The translations under genes and the position numbers were made by a program. From contig NZ_CP036319.1 in NCBI RefSeq assembly GCF_007752935.1, positions 2,170,001 through 2,234,000 on the forward strand: a stretch of 64,000 bases of DNA, given 5' to 3'. This document shows, in pieces, positions 43,045-53,651 of this stretch (position 1 is the first letter of the stretch; each line of letters starts with the position of its first letter). Under the pieces are notes generated by a model, which worked only from the letters and a program-made list of their open reading frames with translations, was not told the origin of the DNA and ran no database searches. The DNA comes from Crateriforma conspicua. GTDB taxonomy: Bacteria; Planctomycetota; Planctomycetia; Pirellulales; Pirellulaceae.

Positions 43045-43072
43045 AAGGCCACGACGTGGGCGTCGTGGCCTT
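43045..43072 (-). terminator. Terminator of pgk
   Basis: AAGGCCACGACG-TGGG-CGTCGTGGCCTT is a perfect 12-bp stem. On the minus strand it is followed by a T-run (A-run at 43041-43046 on the plus strand), 45 bp after the pgk stop. It could also stop transcripts from the YjbQ gene. Confidence 0.9.
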
Positions 43073-43116
43073 GGAACGAGATCGCAATTGGACGATCGAC
43101 GTTTCGGTGGGGCCGA

Positions 43117-44304
<1,188 letters not shown>

Positions 44305-44700
44305 CGCTAGCTTTGTGAAACAAGTGGGTGTGAAACGGTCGGGGGTCGGCCCCGCGAGTGTGCGTCGGCGGAATTATCCGCCAATCCGTTTGGATGCGGG
44401 AGGGGGGCCAATTGACGCGAATGGGGCCGGAAACGGGTCGATGGTGCCGACCCCGATTTGGTCGTCGCGACCCCTTTGATTGAACTTCGCGGCATAACCC
44501 GACCGAAGAAGAACACCATGCGTTGTACTGGGCACCCAGCCGGCTCGCCGCAACGCCCCGTGGCAGGTGGACCACGGACGAATCTCCAGCGGGGGACGCC
44601 AGTGGCGGGCCAGCGAAACGCCGAAAACGACCGTCGATCGTTGCGCATTCGTCTCGGGCGGATCGTGCTTCACGCGTGTGCCGCGCCGGTGAATGCCGGT
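44305..44700. other. Divergent region between pgk and the secreted protein gene
   Basis: This 396-bp stretch should contain the promoters of pgk (leftward) and of the secreted protein gene. The downstream frame is open from 44458, so part of it may be coding if that gene starts earlier. Nothing else is recognised. Confidence 0.35.
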
Positions 44701-45594
44701 GTGCTGCGTCGCATGGTCGTTGCCGCTTGGGTTTGTTTGTTGATCGCCGCTTCGCTCGGTTCCGACGTGCCGGTGATGGCCAACGACGGTTCCGGTGGCG
44801 GATTGTTGTCAACGCTGACGTCGCGAGAACGCCGCGAGGCGATCGCCGCATTGCCGTTGCAGCGGTTGACGCCGCAAGCGTCGCAGAAGATCCAGCGGAT
44901 CACCGACAAGCCGACGATCTATCGCCGGTTGCCCACCCAAGCGATCGCCTGTGATCGGGACATGTTTTTGTTCCTGACCCGCAACCCCGAAGTCTTGGTC
45001 GGCATGTGGGACCTGATGGACATCACCAAGGTCGCCGTCCGTCGCACCGGCGCCTATCAACTGGAAGCCCAAGACGGCAGCGGGACGACGTGCACGATCG
45101 ATTTGGTCTACGGCGATTCGACGACGCACGTGTTTGTGGCGACGGGCCTGTACGACGGCAAGCTGACGACCAGTCCGGTGCGAGGCGAAGGCGTGTTCAT
45201 GCTGCGAAGCAGCTACGCCAAAAATTCCAGCGGCGGCACCACGGTGACCGGAACGCTGGATTGCTTCATCAAGTTTGACGGCTTCGGTACCGATCTGATC
45301 GCGCGAACGTTTTCCGGGCTGATCGGAAAATCGGCGGACGTGAACTTCATGGAGACGTCACGATTTGTCGCGCAAGTTTCTCAGGCATCCGCGGTCAATC
45401 CCGGCGGCATGGTGGACGTCGCACGACGGTTGCCCCAAGTCGAAATGGAAACGAAGAAGCGTTTTGCGGGAACCATTTTGACGGTGGCCAAGCGTGCGGA
45501 GTTGGCCAAGGCGGGCGAGCGGAACGGACAGCCGCGGGTGTCGCCGGATAGCTCTCGCACGGCGCAACATTCCGGCCGCGGCGACAAACGCTAA
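44701..45594 (+). CDS. Exported hypothetical protein
   Basis: From the GTG at 44701 the product has 297 residues with an N-terminal hydrophobic segment (LRRMVVAAWVCLLIAASLGS) and a cut site near VMAND. The frame is open to 44458, so the start is uncertain. The mature part begins with a helical region (LLSTLTSRERREAIAALPLQ, and QKIQRITDKPTIYRRLPTQA). It is followed by a mixed domain (TTCTIDLVYGDSTTHVFVAT, then GTLDCFIKFDGFGTDLIART). I do not recognise a family. The regular strand pattern and secretion signal suggest an envelope protein. It lies between pgk and the SMP-30 gene and has no other clear partner. Confidence 0.6.
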   Translation: MLRRMVVAAWVCLLIAASLGSDVPVMANDGSGGGLLSTLTSRERREAIAALPLQRLTPQASQKIQRITDKPTIYRRLPTQAIACDRDMFLFLTRNPEVLVGMWDLMDITKVAVRRTGAYQLEAQDGSGTTCTIDLVYGDSTTHVFVATGLYDGKLTTSPVRGEGVFMLRSSYAKNSSGGTTVTGTLDCFIKFDGFGTDLIARTFSGLIGKSADVNFMETSRFVAQVSQASAVNPGGMVDVARRLPQVEMETKKRFAGTILTVAKRAELAKAGERNGQPRVSPDSSRTAQHSGRGDKR

Positions 45595-45860
45595 AGCCGT
45601 TGAAGCATCGCCGCGCCGGTGACAAGCAATGAGTCGGTGACAAGCATCGCGCGGGCGGGTTTTTCTTCCGACGACTTCGTCGCATCGCGTTGGCGACGCC
45701 TGTGTTGCCAGTGAATCGATCGGCCGGATCGCACCACCAGACTTGCCACGCAACACGAGCCCTGTGAAGCCTGACTACAATCAGCGGCGGTCGTGATCGG
45801 TGATCGTACCGGCCGGCCATTCCCACCATTGACGCCCATCTTCCCACCGGTGATCCCAAC

Positions 45861-46901
45861 ATGCATCAGCGTTTGTTTTCCCCCGCGGCCGCGACTTTGG
45901 CGGCGTTGTTGGCCCTGACCGCGGTCACGTCGAACGCACAGTCGAACCAGGCCGATGGCTCGGACCGCTATCGTTCGATCGGACGTATCGAAAGACTGAC
46001 CGATGCCGCCGACAACGTGTTGGCCGACGACGCCAAAATCGAAGTCGTGGCGGATGGTCTGACTTGGTGCGAAGGCCCGGTTTGGGTGCCCGATGATGCG
46101 GGCGGGCATCTGCTGTTTTCGGACATCCCACGCAACACCATCTTTCGCTGGTCGGCACGCGGTGGCATGGAAACCTTCATGCAACCCAGTGGTTACACCG
46201 GAGTCACCTATTATGGATTGGAACCGGGGACCAACGGGTTGACGTTGGATCCGCACGGTCGATTGACGATGTGTGAACACGGTGACCGACGTGTCAGTGT
46301 GTTGACCCGTCGTGGCGGAAAGATGACGCTGGTCGATCGATACGAAGGCAAGCGGCTGAACAGCCCCAATGATGCGGTGTTCGACAAAGCGGGGAATCTG
46401 TTCTTTACCGATCCGCCCTATGGATTGCCACAGCGGGCCGACGATCCGCGACGCGAGTTGGATTTTTGTGGCGTTTACCGTTTGAGCGCCGATGGCGATC
46501 TGTCGCTGTTGACCAAAGAATTGGATCGGCCCAACGGGATCGGTTTGTCACCGGATCAAAAGACGTTGTATGTGGCACAAAGCGATCCGGGACGCCCGAT
46601 CTGGACGGCCTATCCCCTGGGCGACGACGGCACACTGGGTGATGGCAAGGTGTTGATGAATGCAACGCAGTTCATGAAAGAATACCCGGGGTTGCCCGAC
46701 GGTTTGGCGGTGCATCCCAGCGGATTGATCTTCGGCAGCGGTCCCGGTGGCATCTATGTGATGAAACCGTCGGGCGACTTGATTGCCCGAATCATCACCG
46801 GCGGCCGGACCAGCAATTGCACGTTCGACGACACCCATGGGACGTTGTACATCACCGCCGATGACAAACTGTGCCGCGTGAAGATGAAGGCGGGAGGGTG
46901 A
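45861..46901 (+). CDS. SMP-30/gluconolactonase-family protein, exported
   Basis: A 346-residue protein with signal peptide LFSPAAATLAALLALTAVTS, cut near NAQS. The rest is a six-bladed beta-propeller of the SMP-30/gluconolactonase/LRE family. The family's metal-binding residues are indicated by WCEGPVWVPDDAGGHLLFSD, the RLNSPNDAVFDKAGNLFFTD segment and LPDGLAVHPSGLIFGSG. These enzymes hydrolyse lactones such as gluconolactone. Here export suggests an extracytoplasmic role, perhaps in sugar degradation. Length is normal for the family and no damage is visible. No sugar-pathway operon adjoins it. Confidence 0.9.
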   Translation: MHQRLFSPAAATLAALLALTAVTSNAQSNQADGSDRYRSIGRIERLTDAADNVLADDAKIEVVADGLTWCEGPVWVPDDAGGHLLFSDIPRNTIFRWSARGGMETFMQPSGYTGVTYYGLEPGTNGLTLDPHGRLTMCEHGDRRVSVLTRRGGKMTLVDRYEGKRLNSPNDAVFDKAGNLFFTDPPYGLPQRADDPRRELDFCGVYRLSADGDLSLLTKELDRPNGIGLSPDQKTLYVAQSDPGRPIWTAYPLGDDGTLGDGKVLMNATQFMKEYPGLPDGLAVHPSGLIFGSGPGGIYVMKPSGDLIARIITGGRTSNCTFDDTHGTLYITADDKLCRVKMKAGG

Positions 46902-46980
46902 GCGGGTTTGCAGGCTGACAGGTTTGCGGGATGACAGGTTGATAGGGACGCTGAGAACCTGACTCGTCCACGGCCTTGGT

Positions 46981-47472
46981 TCAGCTGTTGCTTGCGTACA
47001 GTTCGGCGAATTCGATTGCCCAGGTGTCGATCAGCTGGGCGAATTCGTCTTCGTCGACGTCCACCAAGTCGGCAAAGAAACTGCGATTGAAGATTTCCCG
47101 ATTGCCCACCGTTCCTTTGGCTTTCATGTCCAGGACTTTGGCGTCGCTGAAGGGGCGGATGACAATCTCCAGGCGGCTGTACAGATTGGTCCGCCGGCCA
47201 CCGTCGATCTTCAAGTCGTCTCGGTAACAGGCGGTGCCCCAGCCGTTTTCACCGAACAGCGATTCCTGGCGAAAGCCGGGAAAGTGGTCGGCCACACCGG
47301 TGACGGCACGCTCGATCCGGTCGGACAGGTTCAGCCGATAACTGGTGTGCAGACGCCGCAGTTCGTCTTCGCTGAGTTCTTTCTTGCGTTGCCGATCGGC
47401 CGCGGACTGTGCCCGTTTCTGGCCACGTTGGATGGCCGATTCCAATCGTGATCGAAAATCTCCACTGCTCAT
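46981..47472 (-). CDS. Conserved hypothetical protein coupled to tex
   Basis: A 163-residue soluble protein beginning MSSGDFRSRLESAIQRGQKR. It has a basic N-terminal helix, then a mixed domain with YRLNLSDRIERAVTGVADHF, FGENGWGTACYRDDLKIDGG and SRLEIVIRPFSDAKVLDMKA. I do not recognise a family with a known function, but it looks like a real folded protein with conserved Gly/Trp residues. Its ATG overlaps the stop of the Tex gene by 4 bases (ATGA), so the two are translationally coupled and may act together. It is the promoter-distal gene of that unit. Confidence 0.7.
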   Translation of the reverse strand: MSSGDFRSRLESAIQRGQKRAQSAADRQRKKELSEDELRRLHTSYRLNLSDRIERAVTGVADHFPGFRQESLFGENGWGTACYRDDLKIDGGRRTNLYSRLEIVIRPFSDAKVLDMKAKGTVGNREIFNRSFFADLVDVDEDEFAQLIDTWAIEFAELYASNS

Positions 47473-50400
47473 GCCGACGACGAATCCGAAGGGTTGTTGG
47501 GGCTGGTCGGGTCCGTCGTGGCGGCCGGCGAAGTGGCTTTTTCGGTGGCGGCGTCATCGCCGGGCGGTTGATTCGCGGGCGGCGCCGGATCGGCGGCCGG
47601 CGGATCGACTCGTTCGCTGGAAGCAGCGGGCGGCTGCGAATCAGCCGGTGCCTGCGAATCAGAGGGCGGCTGCGTGGTGGCAGCGGCATCGGATGCGACC
47701 GCTTCAGGGGCCGCCGGGGCCGGGGCGTCCGGTTTGACCTCCGGCTTGGGCGGTTCGGGCGTGTCCTTTTGATAGAACTGCATCAGGTCACCAAAGGACC
47801 GCAGCGGTTCGGCACCCTGCTTCATCGCATCGGTGATCGGTGCCTTTTCCGGTTCGCTGCTGGTGACGCGATAGACCTCGGGTTTGCGGTCACGAGAACG
47901 ACCGCGATCGCGTCCACCCGGCCGACCGCCGCCCCGTCCGCGGCCACCGCCACGATTGTCGGACGAACGGCCGCCGCCACCGCCGCGGTTGTCACCGCCA
48001 CGGCCGCGTTCGGATCCACCGCGATTGCCGCCGCCCTTTTGTCCACCGGCTTGGCCGCCACCGCGTCGTTGTCCGCCGCCGCCACCGCCGCGCGGGCCAC
48101 GGTCATCACGGCGACCATGTTGTTGTTGGCGCTCTTGGTCCAGTTCGATGACCCGTTGGGGGCTGATGGCGCTCAAAGCGACACGTCGACGTTTTTCGTC
48201 GATGCCGGTCACCCAGCCGGTGATGACGTCGCCGACCTGAACCGCTTCGTGCAAGTCTTCGACGAAGCCTTCGCTGATGCGGCTGACGTGGATCAGACCG
48301 CTGCAGTCGGGGGCCAGTTCGACGAACACGCCGAACGGCATGACACCGACGACCACGCCGATCACTTCGTCGCCTTCCTTCAGCGATTTCAGCGACGGCA
48401 TCGTGTTCAATACGGCCGGGCTGACACCGCTGGGGTCGCTGTCGCCGAACGGGTCGCACAGCCAATGAACGATCTGGTGCGAACGGTGACGTCCGACCTG
48501 CCATTCCTTGACACACTTGTCGACCTTGGCGGGCTCGGGCAACGCTTGCCGGAACGGTGTGGCTGGTTGTGCATCGGCCGCACTGTCGGATTCCGCGTCG
48601 GGCTTGGCATCGGATTCGGGCGTCGCGTCTGCATCGGCCGAAGTTTCGGCGGTGGCGTCGTCGCCGGCATCGGCGCTGGCTTCGGGCGGTGGGGCGTCGC
48701 TGGCTTCCGCGTCGGCGCTGGCTTCGGGTGCTGATTCGGACGCCGCGTCGGGGTCTGCTGGGGTGTCCGCGGCTTCGGCGGGCGAATCGGCATCGGCCGT
48801 GGGCTCGGACTCGCCGGTGGCTTCGGCTTCCGGTGCAGCGTCGGATTCCGATTCGATCTTGGCCGCAAAGTTTTCCGTTTTTTCGTCCGGGACGGTTTCG
48901 AACGTCTCGACTTTCAAACTGTCGTCGGCGACCGGCGTCTCCACGGGCTCGACCGGCTGTTCCGAGGGCTCATCGTCGAACGACGGGGCGGTGTATCCCG
49001 GCGGCTCGGCGGGCGGCAGTTCCAGTTCCAACGCCTTGGCCAGCTTTTCAGCCAGGCCATAGTCGTCCGGATGGATCATCGTTCCGTCCAGAGGCTGGGG
49101 ACTGCCGAAGACACGCAAAAACGGCAGCGCTTGGCGGCTGCTGACCAGCGAATCCCAGACGTCCAGTTCGGTCAATTCGGTGCGTGATCCGAACAGTTTT
49201 TCGCGTCGACGTTGATCGATGGCCTTGGCGATCGCTTCGTTCATACCGGGCAGTCGGCTGAGCCAAGTCACCGGCGCGCCGTTGGCATCGATCCCGCCAC
49301 GCGACGCACCGCTGATCATCACGTCACGCAGGGCGCCCGACAGGGTGTCATCGGACAGTTCACGCTGGAACGAACCCAACCGCAGTTTCAGCGGATCGAC
49401 CTTGGCCAGCGCTTGCGCCGGGGTGACGACCGAGAAAGCGATCCACGATGCGGCACGGAAACGCCGCGGGGTCGCCTTCATTTCTTGATCGGCCACCGGA
49501 CCGCTGGCGTAAGCGTCGGCGCCGTTGCGATCGGCCAATGTCCAGCGGATCGACTGTTCCGGCGATTGTTCGATCAAGTCACCGATGGCGGCCAGACTGG
49601 CACGGCGGGCCGGACCATTGCTGACCACGATCAGGTCGACGCCGTAAGTGTGGATCAGTTCGCCCATCTTCAGGACGGCTTGCGACCGCAGCGATTTGGA
49701 CAACTGGCACGGGATGTCTTCGTGATGCAGCACACGTCCGTCGCTGGAAACGATCGCGGTGGCCGCGGTGCGAGGTCCGACCGCATCGATCGACATCACG
49801 ACTTTGGCATCCACGCCGCCGCGGTTGACGCTGCGACGCAGGTTGTCGGCGGCGATCCCGACCAGACGAGCGGAAGCTTGTTCCTGCAATTCATCCCACC
49901 AAGCGGACTCGGCCGCTTCGCGGATGTTGGCTTCGTGGATCAGAACTGTCTCACGCAGCTTGGCTTCCAGTTGGCGATTCAGCCCCATTGCCGAGCGCTG
50001 AATTTCGTCCACCAGTTTTTTCGCGTCGTACTCGAACGAGCACACGGCGACTTGGCTGCGCAAGGCACGAGCCAACATCACGATCTGGAACGAACTGAGC
50101 TTCGACGGCGGCAGTCGTTTGCCCTGCAAGGGCTTCAGCACACCCACCAACCAACGTCGGCGGCGCTGACGCGGCGAAACCTTCTTCGTCTTTTTCGTCA
50201 CCGGAACCGGCGTCGGGTCGGTGACCTCGGGCGAAGCCGGCTTGTTTTGTGGGTGTTTGGGGGGGGCAGGTGACGGGGCGACGGGTGACGGGTCGGCAGA
50301 AACCGGGTCAGCAGGTGACGGGTCGGCAGAAACCGGGTCGGCAGAAACCGGGTCGGCAGAAACCGGGTCGGCAGAAACCGGGTCGGAAGGTGACGGGTCG

Positions 50401-51311
50401 ACGGGTGACGGGGCTGCGGGTTCGGACGTGGGCGTTTCCGGTGCGGGAGCGGCGGCAACCGTTTCGGCGGTGACCTGTTCCGCAGCGACCGGGGGTTCGG
50501 TTGGCGGGGGTTCGCTTGACGGGCTTTCGGTCGCAGGGCTTTCGGTTGCTGGGCTTTCCGTCGCTGGGGTCACAGCGACCTGTTCGCCCGCAACCTGTTC
50601 ACCTGCCACCTGTTCACCTGCCACCTGCTCCGCGGCAACCTGCTCACCCGTGACCTGGCTATCCGTCTGCTTCGGGTCCTTTTGTTCCCTGCCCTTTCGC
50701 CCCTTCTTCTTTTCTTCCGGCTCGTCGCCGCCGTGAGGGTCGTGGACTTGGGAGATATGAATGCGAGAGTTTTTGGTCAGCCAGCGGACGGCGGCGTTGA
50801 TCACCCGCGGATCGCCACACAAACGTTTCGCCAGCGCGTTGTCCAAACCGGCAACGGCCGCTTCGACTTGATCCGCTTCGATCCCGTCAACTTTGCCGGC
50901 GATCGAGGCGATGTCATCACCGTCGCCTTTGCGGGGGTTCAAAATCCGGGCAGCCAAGCGAGTCGAAGGATCGACTTTTTCGCCCAGTTCCGATTTCACG
51001 CGACGAGCCAACCGGTCCAGCAATCGTTTGCTGGCCGCTTTTTCAACCGCTTTGCCCAGTGCCGGATCGGTCAGTTCGCTGGTCTTCCACGATTGCACCA
51101 ATTCTTCGCGGCGTCGCTGCAGTTCAAGATCCGACTGGACGGCGTGGGACAGATGCCACAGCGACGCTTCGTCGATATCCCCCAGTTCATCCCGGCGGTA
51201 CCGCGCCAGATAAGGCGGGGTGTATCCCTGTTCCAACAATGGCAGGGCGATTCGCAAACTAGCAGTTTCGCAACGCCCGCGGCGGGCAATTGCCTCCAGA
51301 TCGACAGTCAT
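47469..51311 (-). CDS. tex: Tex-family S1 RNA-binding protein with long disordered inserts and RGG-rich tail
   Basis: A 1280-residue version of Tex, a nucleic-acid-binding protein normally about 770 residues long. The N-terminal Tex region starts at residue 1 (IALPLLEQGYTPPYLARYRR). A low-complexity Pro/Ala/Asp insert with pentapeptide repeats fills about 200-385. A YqgF-like domain follows near 500-610 (VVMSIDAVGPRTAATAIVSS), then a helix-hairpin-helix part near 630-750 (WLSRLPGMNEAIAKAIDQRR). Acidic Ala-rich sequence fills about 815-930. The S1 domain is near 975-1045 (GDEVIGVVVGVMPFGVFVEL). An arginine-glycine-rich block spans about 1065-1140 and resembles eukaryotic RGG boxes. The last 100 residues are Pro/Ala-rich. 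The inserts and RGG tail make it unusual; the core motifs look intact. Confidence 0.88.
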   Translation of the reverse strand: MTVDLEAIARRGRCETASLRIALPLLEQGYTPPYLARYRRDELGDIDEASLWHLSHAVQSDLELQRRREELVQSWKTSELTDPALGKAVEKAASKRLLDRLARRVKSELGEKVDPSTRLAARILNPRKGDGDDIASIAGKVDGIEADQVEAAVAGLDNALAKRLCGDPRVINAAVRWLTKNSRIHISQVHDPHGGDEPEEKKKGRKGREQKDPKQTDSQVTGEQVAAEQVAGEQVAGEQVAGEQVAVTPATESPATESPATESPSSEPPPTEPPVAAEQVTAETVAAAPAPETPTSEPAAPSPVDPSPSDPVSADPVSADPVSADPVSADPSPADPVSADPSPVAPSPAPPKHPQNKPASPEVTDPTPVPVTKKTKKVSPRQRRRRWLVGVLKPLQGKRLPPSKLSSFQIVMLARALRSQVAVCSFEYDAKKLVDEIQRSAMGLNRQLEAKLRETVLIHEANIREAAESAWWDELQEQASARLVGIAADNLRRSVNRGGVDAKVVMSIDAVGPRTAATAIVSSDGRVLHHEDIPCQLSKSLRSQAVLKMGELIHTYGVDLIVVSNGPARRASLAAIGDLIEQSPEQSIRWTLADRNGADAYASGPVADQEMKATPRRFRAASWIAFSVVTPAQALAKVDPLKLRLGSFQRELSDDTLSGALRDVMISGASRGGIDANGAPVTWLSRLPGMNEAIAKAIDQRRREKLFGSRTELTELDVWDSLVSSRQALPFLRVFGSPQPLDGTMIHPDDYGLAEKLAKALELELPPAEPPGYTAPSFDDEPSEQPVEPVETPVADDSLKVETFETVPDEKTENFAAKIESESDAAPEAEATGESEPTADADSPAEAADTPADPDAASESAPEASADAEASDAPPPEASADAGDDATAETSADADATPESDAKPDAESDSAADAQPATPFRQALPEPAKVDKCVKEWQVGRHRSHQIVHWLCDPFGDSDPSGVSPAVLNTMPSLKSLKEGDEVIGVVVGVMPFGVFVELAPDCSGLIHVSRISEGFVEDLHEAVQVGDVITGWVTGIDEKRRRVALSAISPQRVIELDQERQQQHGRRDDRGPRGGGGGGQRRGGGQAGGQKGGGNRGGSERGRGGDNRGGGGGRSSDNRGGGRGRGGGRPGGRDRGRSRDRKPEVYRVTSSEPEKAPITDAMKQGAEPLRSFGDLMQFYQKDTPEPPKPEVKPDAPAPAAPEAVASDAAATTQPPSDSQAPADSQPPAASSERVDPPAADPAPPANQPPGDDAATEKATSPAATTDPTSPNNPSDSSSA
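50291..50410. repeat. 15-bp tandem array within the Tex insert (DPVSA units)
   Basis: Eight 15-bp units, mostly GGTCGGCAGAAACCG, run in frame with no indels. On the minus strand they encode the pentapeptide DPVSA and variants DPSPS/DPSPA. Such arrays can change length by slippage, keeping the frame because 15 is divisible by three. Confidence 0.85.
50521..50649. repeat. 15-bp tandem arrays within the Tex insert (ATESP and GEQVA units)
   Basis: Three 15-bp units of GGGCTTTCGGTCGCA type (50521-50565) encode ATESP, and five units of GCAACCTGTTCACCT type (50575-50649) encode GEQVA. Both keep the reading frame. Together with 50291-50410 they show repeated local expansion of one disordered segment. 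Confidence 0.8.
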
Positions 51312-51536
51312 GATCGGTCGGTCTCAATCGAGCGGTCCGATGCGGCCGAAGACGCATCGCGACGCAGTTGAAGTTGATGTCTACTTGCACCGCCACCGAC
51401 GCGTCCAAGATCCCTGGGGGGCTCGAGTTGCGCCGTGAGTGCAGTAAACGGCGGAGAATATGACCGCTGCGCAGGACTGTCAACCGAGACGACCGCTGAC
51501 GACGCGGCTTCGGCGGTCACCGAGACCCCGACAGAA

Positions 51537-52580
51537 TTACCGATCCGGTTTGTCTTGCCCAAGTTGAAACGGCGGGCCGCCCGATATCCGATCGACGACT
51601 CGGTCCACCCAGTGTTGGGCTTGATCGTCGTCATCGATCTGTCGGCCGGGCAGATCCGTCAGCTCGGTGAACGATCGAAACCAAGTCTCCTGTCGACGTG
51701 CCATTTGGCGGGTGCGTGCGGCGATCTGTTGGACGATTTCCTCCGGCGGTCGCGTCGGCCAAGCGTCGGGATCGTCCGCCGACAGGTTCTCGTCTTCCGC
51801 CCACTGCAGAATCTCTCGATAACCCACCGCGCTGGCCGCCGTCCGCGACAGAGTCGGGAATCGCTGTGCCAAACGGCGGACTTCGGCGACCCAGCCGGCA
51901 TCGAACATCGCGTCGACGCGGGCGTTGATTCGCTGGTGAATTTCCGCGCGGTCACGCCGGACGACCAGCGCCGCACACTGATCGGCATCACGCACGGTGT
52001 CGAATTGCTGTTGGCGATGGCTGAGCGGTTGGCCGGTCAGCTTGGCGACTTCCAACGCCCGGATCATGCGACGTGAATCGTTGGCGTCGATCCGAGACGC
52101 CGACAACGGATCGACTTGCCACAGACGATTCCGCAACGCGTCAACGCCGTGCCGCGCGAGGTCTTCTTCGACCTGGCGACGAAAATCCCAATCCGCCGGC
52201 GGGCCCGGATCAAAGCCTCGCAAGACGCCCTTCAAAAACATCGGCGTTCCACCGACAAAGATCGGCACCCTGTCGCGCCCCAGCACGTCATCGACCACGC
52301 GATGCGCCGCGTCCAAGTACCGCGCGACGCTGTAGTCTTCGTCCGGATCGACCCGATCGATCAAGTGGTGCGGCAGCGCGGCTTGATCGTCCGCGTCAGG
52401 CTTGGCCGTGCCGATGTCCATGCCGCGATAGACCGCGATGGAATCCAGCGACAAGATTTCACCGCCCACCTGCCGGGCCAAACGCATGGCAATGCGGCTT
52501 TTGCCCGTCGCGGTCGCACCGGCCACAAAGACGGCTCGATCGATCAGCGGTGGATAGGGGCGGTCTTCGGCGGCGTCCAA
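51537..52580 (-). CDS. miaA: tRNA dimethylallyltransferase
   Basis: A 347-residue MiaA, which prenylates adenosine 37 of tRNAs reading codons starting with U. The P-loop is FVAGATATGKSRIAMRLARQ near residues 18-37. The catalytic Asp motif is ILSLDSIAVYRGMDIGTAKP, and PHHLIDRVDPDEDYSVARYL and VGGTPMFLKGVLRGFDPGP follow in the usual order. The central insertion and the SRTAASAVGYREILQWAEDE and TRQMARRQETWFRSF motifs near the C-terminus are also present. Length is normal. The annotated start is a TTG at 52580; an internal start is possible. It is leftward, 225 bp from the tex start, with no clear terminator between. Confidence 0.95.
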   Translation of the reverse strand: MDAAEDRPYPPLIDRAVFVAGATATGKSRIAMRLARQVGGEILSLDSIAVYRGMDIGTAKPDADDQAALPHHLIDRVDPDEDYSVARYLDAAHRVVDDVLGRDRVPIFVGGTPMFLKGVLRGFDPGPPADWDFRRQVEEDLARHGVDALRNRLWQVDPLSASRIDANDSRRMIRALEVAKLTGQPLSHRQQQFDTVRDADQCAALVVRRDRAEIHQRINARVDAMFDAGWVAEVRRLAQRFPTLSRTAASAVGYREILQWAEDENLSADDPDAWPTRPPEEIVQQIAARTRQMARRQETWFRSFTELTDLPGRQIDDDDQAQHWVDRVVDRISGGPPFQLGQDKPDR

Positions 52581-52846
52581 GATCTTCGGTGCGGTTCGTC
52601 GTAGTAGAGTGGGCGTCGGTCGGTCGGCCGGGCGTCCACCGGTGCTCTGGTGGTGTCGTTCGATGGTCTAGGAAAAGTCTAAGTAGACCCTACAAATCGA
52701 CCAGTCCCTCCGTCGGACGGATCGAAGCGATCAATCCGCACCGGAATCCCGACGTTTTGAATGCCATTGGGCACGCCGCGTGGTACGATCGATCGTGGCA
52801 TTCGACGGCGTCTGCGTGGGCGACCGTTTCCATCCATCGCCGAACG

Positions 52847-53413
52847 ATGACACCCATGGGCATCACCTACTTTCGACGATTCCGAATGGAATTCGATCTG
52901 GCCGCCGGCGTGCCCGAATCGCCGCCACTGCCGTTCGGATACGAACTGGTTCCTTACAGCGATGCCCTGGTCCGCGAACATGCGACCGCCAAGTTCGACA
53001 GTTTTCGCAGCGAGCTGGACGCGGACGTGTTTCCGTGTCTGTCACGGCAAGACGGTTGTTTGCGTCTGATGCGTGAAATCGTCAGCCGCGCGGCTTTCGT
53101 CCCAGAGGCGACCTGGTTGTTGCGGCACCGCGATCCGGCCAGCGGACTTCAAAGCCCGGTGGGCACGATCCAAGGGTTGTCGGTCGACGGCTGGGGCGCG
53201 GTCCAAAACCTGGGCGTCGTCGGGGATCACCGCGGCAAAGGTCTGGGCAGTTTGTTGCTGCTGAAAGCGGCTGCCGGGTTCGCCGTCACAGGCATCCGCC
53301 GCATGCACTTGGAAGTCACCACCGATAACGCGGCGGCCGTCCGGTTGTATGAAAAGCTGGGCTTCAAAAAAGCGGACGTGGTTTACAAGGCGGCCGATAT
53401 CGTCGGCGCATGA
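52847..53413 (+). CDS. GNAT family N-acetyltransferase
   Basis: A 188-residue single-domain acetyltransferase. Its ATG at 52847 (or 52856) opens MTPMGITYFRRFRMEFDLAA. The acetyl-CoA loop is GVVGDHRGKGLGSLLLLKAA near residue 127, with motif B at MHLEVTTDNAAAVRLYEKLG and FKKADVVYKA. The frame is open far upstream to 52073, but that region is the minus-strand miaA gene and the upstream reading has low-complexity Arg/Pro content. The strong GNAT fold suggests acetylation of a small molecule or peptide; the substrate is unknown. It is divergent from miaA, with a 266-bp gap that should hold both promoters. Confidence 0.88.
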   Translation: MTPMGITYFRRFRMEFDLAAGVPESPPLPFGYELVPYSDALVREHATAKFDSFRSELDADVFPCLSRQDGCLRLMREIVSRAAFVPEATWLLRHRDPASGLQSPVGTIQGLSVDGWGAVQNLGVVGDHRGKGLGSLLLLKAAAGFAVTGIRRMHLEVTTDNAAAVRLYEKLGFKKADVVYKAADIVGA

Positions 53414-53651
53414 TCCGAGACCCTTTCTGACCCGCGATTCCGACCGCCACCGGGTGGCAACACTGGTCCGCCGAGCACCCCGTGTGGACGACACGAACCA
53501 GCGATAGCCGTTTTGTTTCCTGTCAGCTAAGTTGGCGCTAACGCACGGATCGCTGACCGCTGATACGTCTTTCTTTCACGTCGACGATTCGGCCGAAACC
53601 GTCCACGTCCGTCGCTTTCCATCGATCTTTTATTCAGGCATCCGCACCGCA

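Noticed and set aside
52073-52846. Long 5' extension of the GNAT gene
   Set aside because: It runs antisense through miaA and has Arg/Pro-rich composition. The GNAT domain starts at 52847.
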